Shown here: positions 22,948-32,853 of the stretch, piece by piece
How the letters are laid out: each line of letters opens with the position of its first letter
Position numbering within the stretch: position 1 is the stretch's first letter
NCBI GenBank assembly: GCA_027475525.1
Contig: JAMWFC010000035.1
Coordinates: forward strand, 164,567-228,566
Length of the DNA stretch: 64,000 nt
DNA from: Macrolepiota albuminosa
Lineage: Eukaryota > Basidiomycota > Agaricomycetes > Agaricales > Agaricaceae
Direction of reading: 5' to 3'
Made by a program: the position numbers and the translations under genes
Notes under the pieces: model-generated
Database searches by the model: none
What the model was told of the DNA's origin: nothing
Seen by the model: only the letters and a program-made list of their open reading frames with translations

Positions 22948-23890
22948 TGATACGATGCTGTACCAGCAGTCAGAGACACAACATGCACCAGAAGTCAAAA
23001 TAAACATTTAATCATAAGGCTGAAAACTGTAAGCCTCCTGGTAGCAGTCTCAACAAATTATATCTCCAAAAACACCCCAATAAATACACAGACAGTACAG
23101 AACAAAGGGCAGGGACCAGCTCAAGCTATCCACTCAACAATAGTCCAACCACTGTAATGGGGAGGGGAAGCATGGGAGCTGGCAGAAGTGACAAAATAGG
23201 ATCAAATTGTGATGATCTAGATCAAGATCAGATCTGACAAAGCCCAATTTGACATGACTGAAAGGGGAAAGGAAAAGAAGCATGGAGGGATGTCAAAAGA
23301 AGCATGGAATGCAAGAAAGCACTAAAAGAGGAAAGAAGGATCTATGAATGGGATTGTGCTAAATGGAGCTGAAGCAAATAGGAAAGTGGCAATCAGAGAC
23401 ATTCAGAGGAATGGTGGAACAAGAAGTTGAATGGTGGAACTGATGGCACCAAAACATGCCTCCCAAAAGGGAAATTGGACTATCAAATATGTTCTGGAGG
23501 CTAGAGAGTTGACAACAAAGAGTCAGGTGTAGATAGTGGTCTGTGCACCAGAAAAACAGTATAAATAGCCCAAGTTTAGTAGAGAATAGACAGGCAATTG
23601 ATAGGCAAAGGCTCAGTGGTTCCCAGGGAGTGAATCACCTAGGCTAGAGTTTATTGAACACCTCTTATTGGAAGTCTATTGGTAGACAAAGGCTCAGTGG
23701 TTCCCAGAGAGTGAACTACTTAGGCTGGAGTTTATTGAGAACCTTCTTCTGCTCATCAGGATATTTGATATTCTGTGAAGCACCCAATACATCAACCTTA
23801 TCATCAAGCACCAGTGTGGATTAAAGGTCACTTTCTAAGACTTCAAGAAAGCCCCAGAACTATCAGTACTACTTGCAACCAAGTACTACA
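22948..23890. mobile_element. Solo-LTR-like repeat B, copy 2 (943 bp)
   Basis: Collinear with 20275-21144, starting TGATACGATGCTGTACCA and ending GTACTACA. GTAT flanks both ends (22944-22947 and 23891-23894), consistent with a target duplication of 4-5 bp, the exact length being ambiguous at the boundary base. It is longer than copy 1 because an internal segment with the block GGCTCAGTGGTTCCCAG is tandemly repeated at about 23600-23750. Confidence 0.65.
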
Positions 23891-24121
23891 GTATTAGCAC
23901 CTAAAATAAGATAATAAAATAACAAGATTGCTTAGCAGATCTAAATACAAATGCCAAGCTGTAGTTGCAAGGTGCTAAGAGATTGCAGAGAAAGAAATAG
24001 AGAAGACTAAAGCAGAGTATTCTTGCTGACATGATCAACAAAAGGTAGTCTGTTGTATAGAGTAACCAAAATGTTGGGAAACAATCTCTACTGTCAAATT
24101 GATGATGTGCTACTAACAAAA

Positions 24122-24590
24122 AGTAAGTATTTATATGTAATTAAATGCCATGAATTAAATGTCAAAAGGTCCACAATCATGCTGTCAGTCTGAGTTAGCA
24201 AGGTGCTAAGCAATGTCAGATGCTAAGGTGAAACTCCCAGCTGTCTGTTATAAAAATACTTCATTATTCTGTTCTGTAAGCACTGCCACCAGCTAAGAGC
24301 ATTATTTCAAATTGACTGATGCCAAGTGTTCATGTCCATGTATAGCCCTGGAGTGTGAGTGGCAAGATGTGGCAAGATGTCAAAAGTGGTGCTAAGAATA
24401 AGTAATGCCATAAAAAGTGGTTCTGAAGTAATTAGAGGCTCCAGCTGTGAATAATTAGCATAAAAATATGCAAAAATTAGCTTCTGAAGTGCTAGTGTGT
24501 GCTGCTCCTGGTGGTACCAATGTGCTAACATAAGGTGCCTGTGTTGGTGCTATCTGTAGACATTCATAATGGGAGCTCATTACTGCATTT
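24122..24590. repeat. Dispersed repeat A, copy 2
   Basis: Second copy of the 19240-19645 repeat in the same orientation, with extra inserted bases near 24190-24240. Together with the flanks it suggests a nested or duplicated transposon block. No coding potential. Confidence 0.7.
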
Positions 24591-24869
24591 TAAAAAAACT
24601 CAATAAAATTGAGTTCACAGTAGAAGAAAAATGCAGAAATAACTGTAGTTGGCTCAAAAGTTTTCTTCGTTTTCTTATAAATTAATAGACCAACATGTTA
24701 AGTTACTAAAAAACATGATAGTATACTATTCAGATCTAAAAACATAGAAAATTCTACAAAAATCCATGAAAATTCCTGATATTTTTCTGGCCTCTAGCAG
24801 ATTTGGCCACTGTCACTTCATTGTGGTGACTAGATGATTGGCACCATAGTATTGAGCTAACTATTAATA

Positions 24870-25300
24870 TATTTTTTAATATTAATATTTATTATATTTT
24901 CAACTATACAAGTAGACAACTGCTGCTTAGTTAAGCAGCTTATTTTCTGTTTAGAACTACATTATTAATAAACTTAGTCTGGTCTGATTCAGTGAAGTCT
25001 GAACTGTAAGCTCTATAAAACTATTGATAGGCTTCTACTCAGGCTAAGCATATCAAAAGACACTATAGGCCTACCAACACTTGTTAGTCTGAAGACTCAA
25101 GTGACCTTCTTGAACACAAGACACCTCTGGCTTTGGCGCTCCCAATACAGGCTTCAATTACTAGTCCCAACCACCATTTATTAAACATTCAGCACACACT
25201 ATCTATTAACTTCAAGGACTTAGCAGACTCAGAACTCATAACACTAGCACAATGGTGAAGAGGTGACTCTGACTAAACTTCAATCAAATCCAAAAGGGGT
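24870..25300 (+). mobile_element. Inverted fragment of the 16-19 kb relic
   Basis: The reverse complement of two parts of the relic is joined here: 19,000-19,160 corresponds to about 24,880-25,026 and 16,220-16,490 to about 25,027-25,290 (shared block TGATAGGCTTCTACT). The gag region between them is absent, so this copy is internally deleted or rearranged. Non-coding. Confidence 0.65.
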
Positions 25301-25658
25301 TAGCATTAGATGCTGCCATTTGTTGATGCATCTCAATCAGAAGTATAAAGAATTAATGACAACAAGACAGGATATACTCAAGCCTGACATTTCAACCTAT
25401 CAGAAAATGATACAATGTTTAGCACTGGCATTAGTACTCACAGCGTTTGTCAAGAATTTTCCAACCATACTTTGGAGTGGCCTGGCCTGGCCAATCAGAA
25501 TTACATTAAAAAGTGAGCAGACATGTACAATTCTAAGTAGTTTTAGAGTCACTATGGCCAATAGGCTGTAATGCCATTGGTTGCTGTTATTCATGTGCTA
25601 CCAGTCACTGTTGACAGATCACCAATAGCTGTAACCATGAAAAGAGGTGCTAAGAGAT
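25301..25658. other. Gene-free AT-rich spacer
   Basis: A 102-codon open frame begins at 25263 but has no recognisable domain and lies in decayed repeat DNA. I do not call it a gene. The stretch ends at GAGAT, the target duplication of the next solo LTR. Confidence 0.4.
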
Positions 25659-26417
25659 TGTCAGGTTCCGCTGAGTCGGGGGCTTTCCGGGAAAGCAATC
25701 GCCCTTACAATGCGGACTTGGCCCACAGATACTCGGGTGTCTGGAACTCCGGGGCTAGGACTCCGGGGCTCAAGACGTGGACAGAGGTAATCCCAGGAGA
25801 GGGAACTTGGTCCGGGGGTTTTGGGTTGCGAGTAACTAGGGGACTCGGGTGGGGGTCGAGTCGTGAACCGGAGGTTCTAAGACGAGACCAAGTTAGCAAA
25901 TTAAAGTCACGAAGTGCGTACCAATCTTAGAGCACACGAGTATTCAAGCGTGCCAGTCAAAGCGTGCCAGTCAATGCGTACCAGTCAAATAGAGGGCACG
26001 CAACAATTCAAGTAACCAAGGGAAAACAGTGTAAGCAGTGTAATATCAAGACTAGCGAATACAACGGGGGGCTATGCTATAAGTACTATGGGGCTGGGTC
26101 TCGGGGTTCCGGAGTGTCTGGGATGGGTTCCGGGAGTCATTGAGTAGCGGGCAGGGACTGTATACCTAGATTGCGCGTGGGGCGCGCGATCAATTGGTGT
26201 GGAGGCAGCTGTGATGCGTGATGCATGATGGCCAGGAGCGAGCCGCATGATCCGATCGTTGATCGGAGCTGGTGGCGGCTGATGGCAGTCCTTGATGCGC
26301 GTGATGGCGGTGTCGGTAGTTGTGATGGTGGGGCGTGTCCTGTGGGGTCGGAGGGAGGGTCCCGGGTGGTGTTCCGGGGGTGTCCTGGGGTGGATCCGGA
26401 GGGGAGGGGTCATGACA
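25659..26417. mobile_element. Solo LTR, family C, young copy (759 bp)
   Basis: Begins TGTCAGGTTCCG and ends GGTCATGACA, with a perfect target duplication GAGAT (25654-25658 and 26418-26422). It is strikingly GC- and CpG-rich against its AT-rich surroundings. Near 25948-25990 it has three tandem 14-bp units of the GCGTGCCAGTCAA type. Same family as 21830-22632, but it keeps the CpG sites that copy has lost, so it is much younger. The long open frames inside it are not genes. Confidence 0.92.
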
Positions 26418-27169
26418 GAGATAGCATCACAGATGGACTCATTTTTAAAATACAATAGTGCATAGTATAAAAGATAGCTACTTCACATGTAAATAGTAAC
26501 AAATTGTAATACATTGAGCACTCACTTACTCTCAGCATTCCAATTGTGCTAGCTTGCTTGACCTGACTCTGTCACACTAAGTTGGGCACTAGCATTGTCT
26601 ATATTGTCTTTGTTATTTGCAGTGTCATCTACAGGCACATTTCATTGCACTATTCTTTCTCTTTACAATATCTTTGCATAAGCTACAGCACTTACAGTTT
26701 GCTAGATAGCATCTGAGATGCCATTATCTAGTGCATTGCCTTATCATATTTGCTCAAGCACACTAGGACTCTGTCAGAACTCCTCACACACTATGCATGC
26801 CAGGCACTGAAGACAGTGTTGTACTGTGTATCATTCAGTACACCCAACCACATTTGGCATTATTGCCATAACTTCTATTACAAAATTATCAAAACAATAA
26901 ATTAATTACATTTGCTATTCTATTAGTGCATTATGTATAATAAGCCTCACAAACTTGTGAATACATAGTTTAATGAATTGGAATAATAACATGAGACAAA
27001 CTCATAATAAAATTATCTATTTTTTGTGGTTATCACATCAGAAGTGTAGACAGTCCACAAAGTCAACTTATACACCCTAGGATAGTTCAAGTAGTACAGT
27101 GTGCCTGTTTATATAGCCAATCAATAATAGAGCCACCCTGCAGAAAATGCCTTTATGCACATAGTGTGG
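26418..27169. other. AT-rich gene-free DNA
   Basis: No repeat copy or coding signal recognised. CpG-poor, like the rest of the left compartment. Confidence 0.4.
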
Positions 27170-28640
27170 GACTCAGCTCATCCAATACCCATTAAAACCT
27201 CAGTTGCTGTTCTCCAAGCCTTGAAGGGGTCTATGTCACTTGGTAAGAATTCTTTCCATGTGTCTTGGACTATTTTAGTCTTCTTTACTTTCTTACCAAA
27301 GTAGGATCCATCAGTAGCTAGGCAGTCTAGCTTTAATCTCTGTGTTAGCATGCTTAAGTTTATTCATGACTTCAGTGTCACTTGGTATTCTCTCAGAATC
27401 TGCCTTCCATGAGATCTTCCATTTGCATCTATTCTTTCATATTGTCCTTGATGCCTTGGATACCACTATTTTGGAAAACTTAGCCACTCCTGTTTTAAAC
27501 TTCCTAGACTTTCTCTTTATTAGCATGCATCCCAGCTAGGCTCTCAGAGACAGTTTTGGGAGGTCTATTCACCTCCTTTCATGCAATTTTTGAACTAAAT
27601 CCCACACTACCTTCTGCCCTGACACTGCACATTCCATCAGAACATGTTCCATTGTTTCAGTTATATTACTGCACTCTTTGCACAGTCCTCTTCTTTCATA
27701 GTTGGGTATATTCTCCCAGTAGGTTCCTACTTTATATCTATTGTGCATTGCCTTCTATAGAAAAGCTCACATCTCTCGTGTCAGGTCTTTATCACTTACT
27801 GAGTACCATATTCTTTCATTACTTGGGAGCTCATAGTTCACAGTGTTTACAGCCTACCTTATCATATCAAGGTGGACTATTGTGCCCCACCTATTTGGGG
27901 TCAGCTTTTTTTCCACTATACTTTTGTAGAGTTGGGCTTGGGTGATGGTGGCTAGCTTTGCACCTGGCAGGGTGTAGCCATCTGATATTCAGAGGTCCAG
28001 CTGGTCTGGGGCAGGCTTCCTGGTTCTCTCATCAGCCAATCTGTCAGCACCTTTGTTTCCTTCAATTTCTGCATGCCTCTTCACTTTTTCCAAAAGGGTG
28101 AGTCCTGTTCTATTCTTCAGCTTTGCTACTAGGGCTTTCATGATGGTAGGATTTGCCATGCCAATCCATCCATCATCCTCATTTTTCATTAGGTTGCATG
28201 TCAGGCTGTCAAGGACCAATTTCAAGTTGCTTTTTATTAAGAGAGGTTTGTCTGCTGGGGCAATCTCTACTGCCCTCATTACCACTATTGCTTCCCCCAT
28301 GTTGTTGGATTGTATCAGTGATTCCAGCAATCACAGGGCTTCATTCCTTATGTCTTCCTGCCCAAACCATATACCTGCTCCTGCCACAGCATTGGTGGAT
28401 CCATTTTTCCTGCATGAGCCATCTGTATAAGCTATTGTTAGGGTGAGGGGGGGTCAGGTAGTTCTGCTTCCAGGTCTTCTGAGAAGACTCTGAATCCATT
28501 TTTTTAGGAATGACTTTATGATGACTTCCGGGTTGAACATCATTTCTCTGGATTGTTCATGCAGTACGATCTCATCCAGGGTGGGGGTTCTAACATCCTC
28601 CCACACTTCTGGCATAATAAAATTATCTAAATGCATATTA
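27170..28640 (-). pseudogene. RNase H-containing C-terminus of a LINE-like transposon, decayed
   Basis: On the minus strand, pieces at 28636-28454 and 28330-27989 form an RNase H-like region (K-S-N-L-K-L-V-L-D, H-A-E-I-E-G-N-K-G-A-D, where the family has H-A-G-I-E-G-N). A tail follows that can be traced through frameshifts to about 27170 (F-G-K-K-V-K-K, W-K-E-F-L, E-V-L-M-G-I-G then stop). Agaricomycete non-LTR elements and their orphan RNase H proteins have this arrangement. Upstream reverse transcriptase is not visible. The first acidic residues (T-D-G-S) are not in an open piece. Stops and indels make it non-functional. It could alternatively derive from a domesticated RNase H gene. Confidence 0.7.
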
Positions 28641-30020
28641 TCTGGAGAGCTTATTTACACAAACAACTGCTTTTAGAATCATGTTGTGGAGTCCATCCAA
28701 AAAGAAACATTAGTTTTGCACCTCCTGAGTCTTGGCTTAGGATATCTAAAGTTTCCACACCAAAGGCAAAACTTTCATTCAATCATGCAAAAGAGACACT
28801 TGTGTTGCTGGTAAGGCAACAGAGTCTTTTTTGCCAATTCAGATGTGTACTTACAAGTTCACAACCATTGTTCTTTGATAGTAAGTCAATCACATTGACT
28901 AATAACATGGAGCAACCCATTAAATACAAAATGCCTCTGTCTGACAGCAGAGAGACACACCAAAGTTTAGATACAGTGAACTTTTTGAAGTACATTAATC
29001 TCTATGATGGAATCTCTATTTGAGCCATGTGGGTGTTGCCAAAGGATAGAGAGAAAACGAAGGGGATCTTAGAGTATGTGGATGCAGCAAGAGTGGCTGG
29101 GTTTTGACTATATAGAAATGCTAGTACTCTTGGAGAAACTTGATAAAGAAAATCCAAGAGTGTTACCCAGAGGCAATGGATAATATAAGGAGCATGACAA
29201 ACTTGGATTGCATCTGCAGAGAGCATGCTCATCTAAGTACAAGTGATGCCAAAGAAATTCATTTGATCATTAGAAAATCTAGAGCAAAAGCTGAGAAATT
29301 GAAAAAAAGCACTCCATGAATTTGTTTATCAGAGACCCTGTGACAATTGGATACTCTAGAGCAAAAGCTGAGAAATTGAAAAAAAGCACTCCATGAATTT
29401 GTTTATCAGAGACCCTGTGACAATTGGATACTCTGTTGATCCAGCTATATTTGTTGCTGTTTTCTGCCTAGGAAAAGTTCAAAGGTGGCTGATTCATCAA
29501 CTCTTCAGAAAGTTCAGGGCACTTTGTTCTCACTTCATACGGATTCACATGTCACTGTGGTGAACAAGTTTGAATTTCAGTCTGTAAATCAGGATGAAAA
29601 AAGATGGATTTGTTATTTTTGGAAGGACAGTATGGCTTAGAAATGCAAGATTGGGCTTTTCAACAATTTTTATGCAAGGAGGTCTTGAATAGGTTGAATC
29701 ATTTGAATCACACTCAGACTTTGGTCTCTGAGATCTAGATTGATTTCGAATATTTTAGGGGAAGTTTCTTTATGGCCAGATCTAATGTTTTATGATTGAG
29801 TTTCATGGCCAACCTCTTTGCAGATCAGCCACAACTAAATGTATGGATAAAACCTCACGATGATCTAGATTTTTGGTGCCTCGTGTAGTGGGATCGCACC
29901 GCCGGACCTAATAGCTGTGTTTACCTGGGGATCTCATTGTAGATCCCTCGGTATCATTCTCAAGAATATGAAAGATATCAAATAATTATTATTTGACGTC
30001 CCCCACCGCAGACATGAGCA
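28641..30020. other. Gene-free DNA spanning the compartment border
   Basis: AT-rich, CpG-poor sequence continues to about 29,870 and then changes abruptly to ordinary composition with CpG. It contains the exact 77-bp tandem duplication at 29278-29434. Short open frames here show no domain. No gene supported. Confidence 0.5.
29278..29434. repeat. Exact 77-bp tandem duplication
   Basis: Two copies of a 77-bp unit starting AGAGCAAAAGCTGAG (first at 29281, second at 29358) are identical over the full period, although the surrounding DNA is heavily mutated. Same unit length as the duplication at 51938-52091. Possibly an assembly overlap left unmerged. Confidence 0.9.
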
Positions 30021-31235
30021 TCACTGGCAGAGGGTAGATGATGGTATCACACCACTCCTACGGTGTTCGTTGTCGTCTATCTCAAGATCAAGAGATGTAG
30101 CGTGGCCGACGTTGATATTGAAGAACGAAACAATGTCAGACAAGAGGGTGTTTGGATTTGTCCCAGGGCGCTGCGTGCGGATGGTCATAAATTTGGACGT
30201 GTCGTCTAGGATCGGTGACTTAGTTGAACTCCTGGTGAAGAGACTAAACTCTTTTTGCGAGTGTTCGATCGTGATCTCAGGGGAAAGGTGGGGAAACAAT
30301 GTTTCAGGCCGCGTACCTGGGAAGAGATCATCAAACTTTCCGAAGTGCGGGCATGTGATGGAAACGTGCGCGGAAAGAGGGAGCGAGAGGTATGAGAGGA
30401 TTTGGTGAAGTTTGAATGGGGATTTAGATGTGATGTGGAGTTGGTGCAGGGTGGGGAGACGGAGGTGGAGGTGGAGGTGTTTGAAATTTTGTAGGGGGGG
30501 TTCTGAGTCTGTAGGCGTGGGTATGACGTGCTCGAGGTTAATCTCCTCAATACACGGCGAAGCACGAAGCACACCGAGAAGCTGTTCGATGGTAGGAGAG
30601 TACCCCGCGACTAGACCACGTAGGTGTAGAGTCGTTAATCCTACACACATGGTCCATGGGACAGACACGCTCCATAGTGTGAGCCGACGGAGGGACGGGA
30701 GATGCCTGGGGTCGGGCATGCGGTCGAGGAGGACGTTTGAGGCTATAGGAGGGACTTTGACCGATAGTGTTGTGAGATTTGGGAGAGAAGTGCAGACTGA
30801 GAAAAGATGTTCTATGTCTTCAGGGAAAAGGAGGACATTGATTGAGGTTATACGGTGTACATGTGGAACGAGCGTGTCTCTGCTCGCAATAAACTTCCAG
30901 TGCAATGAGCTGGATATTACGTGAATAGGCACGTTTGCGGAACGCACAAGGCACTCGGCTGCGAGACGGTCGTTGCAAATATCAATGTACGACCAGAGCC
31001 GAGGTGCGTTAAGGGTTATACAGCGCCATTTACGGCAGACTTGTGTCCATGCCAGGGGGTATGGATTTTCGTGGGGGATAAAGAGCCAATGGGTGCAGAG
31101 GGTGAAGATATTTTCAAGGATTTCGGGGGGAAGGATGGAGATAGGTGTATATTCATTAAGTTGGGTGCGGATGGAAGAGAGGGCGGTGATCAGACGGGTT
31201 TCTTCGAGGAGAAGGGAGAGGTGGGAAGGATTCAT
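30021..31235 (-). CDS. F-box-like protein
   Basis: An uninterrupted 404-aa frame. Residues about 32-88 form an F-box-like domain (I-S-I-L-P-P-E-I-L-E-N-I-F ... V-C-R-K-W-R ... A-P-R-L-W), which in SCF ubiquitin ligases binds Skp1. The rest has Leu-rich, LRR-like spacing (L-R-R-L-T-L, L-T-T-L-H-L-R-G-L), a likely substrate surface. This architecture is one of the most expanded families in mushrooms. A TATAAA at 31262-31267 lies about 30 nt before the Met, so transcription may start close to it. The stop lies about 150 bp from the border with decayed transposon DNA, so a C-terminal truncation is possible. Target unknown. Confidence 0.85.
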   Translation of the reverse strand: MNPSHLSLLLEETRLITALSSIRTQLNEYTPISILPPEILENIFTLCTHWLFIPHENPYPLAWTQVCRKWRCITLNAPRLWSYIDICNDRLAAECLVRSANVPIHVISSSLHWKFIASRDTLVPHVHRITSINVLLFPEDIEHLFSVCTSLPNLTTLSVKVPPIASNVLLDRMPDPRHLPSLRRLTLWSVSVPWTMCVGLTTLHLRGLVAGYSPTIEQLLGVLRASPCIEEINLEHVIPTPTDSEPPLQNFKHLHLHLRLPTLHQLHITSKSPFKLHQILSYLSLPLSAHVSITCPHFGKFDDLFPGTRPETLFPHLSPEITIEHSQKEFSLFTRSSTKSPILDDTSKFMTIRTQRPGTNPNTLLSDIVSFFNINVGHATSLDLEIDDNEHRRSGVIPSSTLCQ

Positions 31236-32853
31236 TGTATGCGAGGGGGGTTTGGCAGGAATTTATAAGTACTCAACGAGACCTATTTCGGTTCAGGATG
31301 GGATGCTAGCCTTCGGGCTGCAGGACGAACGAGGCGTTTCATTTGCAGCAATTATCCTCAAGGCCACTGCTTGAAAGCATCGTTCAAGTTATTAATAAAG
31401 ATACTTTTATGACATTAGATGGTCAGTTGACTCAAAACCGTGAGGGAACAAAGGATTTGATGCAGGAATGCAATCTAGGGGTGAGTACGATTGGCTGCCG
31501 GGAACGCTGACGCAACGTTGATGGGTCTTATGGAACCATTCACAAGTTGACATCCTTCGTTTGTTGATCTACAATTCACTTTGTCACATTTGTTATTTCA
31601 CCGTATCTCTTGGTATAAGCATGGTTTGTGGCCGGATGGAATAAAAATCTTCCAAGGCACCGCCATCGATGTGTCACGTTCAAGACAGAAGTTGTGTCGA
31701 GCTTTCTGTGACTTGAAATCTTCGAACTCGAAACACGGGACTCCAGACAACCCTCTAGCCAAGTTCTCTATTCAGAGATCTGATATCTGTGCAGGATCAG
31801 ATACAAAATATGTGGTTCCAGATTGCAGCTTTTAACGCCACATGTCTAGCCTCGCCCAATTCATGGAGCGTTATATCATCGAATTGTGAAATGATATTTC
31901 GCCGGTCTGAAGACATTTCATTATAGACTTGTAGGTGTGCACACACTATTTTGAGATTATTCCACTTGGTTCTCCAAAATCTCAATCCGGTGCAACAGGC
32001 GATTTGAGTCCTTGATGTATTGATGGGTCAATCTTGAGAAATGTCTAACTTTTCGTTGAGGATGAGCCGATGCTATCAAAACGCTTCTTACGATGCAAAA
32101 GCAGCTGTCATTGTCCGCAGAACAGAGAACAACTCCAGCTCAGACCTCCCTAGATGCCCACTCTTTGGTAGGATATGGGTTGCTATCGACTCTGTTGACT
32201 ATGAACAGCTGATCGCTTGGTCATAGTTGCCAGACGAGGGAAGGTCAGCAGAATTAGGTCTACTCAAAACTTCAAGCTTCAAGCTTCAAGTCCAATGCAT
32301 TTCATGTTTCTCAGATCTTTCAATACTTGCACCGGGAAAGTAACGAGTAGGAAGCATTCTTTGTTGATACAGCCGCCCCTCACCGTTGTTGGACCAAAGC
32401 CCGAGGGGTGTAGGTATGTGTCAATGTCACTAGTTGTTATTGCATGTAGAATGGCGCAAGATACATATCCGACGATGTGGGTCATGGATGAAGTTACCTC
32501 AGCTCAGCTCTCAAGTCGTCCTTTTTTTTTTGGTGGTGTCACGGCGAAGACAGTAGACAACGCATATGATGTCAGCCTCTACTGGTCAGGACAAGTGCGA
32601 CTTGGCCGCTTGAGTTTTTTACACCTATATCGTCTTCGAGCCTGAATGTAATGTATTTTCTCAAAGAAAGGGAGACAAGGCCGGCCCTAGACAGACTTCT
32701 TGGGCGATAGAAACATGGCCAAATAGGATCATGAAAGAATTACTGAATCTGTTGGCTAGTGTTTTACTTCATCTCCTCCTGAAGCATTAGCTTGCTTCCT
32801 GCACCCCGAGCCTTGGACTTTCTTATCCCACTAGTCCATCCAGTAATCCCGCA
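31236..32853. other. Intergenic region upstream of the F-box gene and eIF2A
   Basis: About 1.6 kb between divergent genes. Short open frames (60-142 codons) occur on both strands, but none shows a domain or a believable exon chain. It must contain both promoters. A run of T at 32521-32531 is the only conspicuous feature. Confidence 0.5.

Noticed and set aside
25571..26458. ORFs of 64-127 codons in the GC-rich patch
   Set aside because: They lie inside the solo LTR defined by its ends and target duplication; openness reflects GC content.
1..30000. CRISPR array, prophage or bacterial-type operon
   Set aside because: Repeats are eukaryotic minisatellites and LTRs; genes have spliceosomal introns.
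30070..31374. Plus-strand ORFs of 112-170 codons
   Set aside because: Antisense shadows of the F-box coding sequence.
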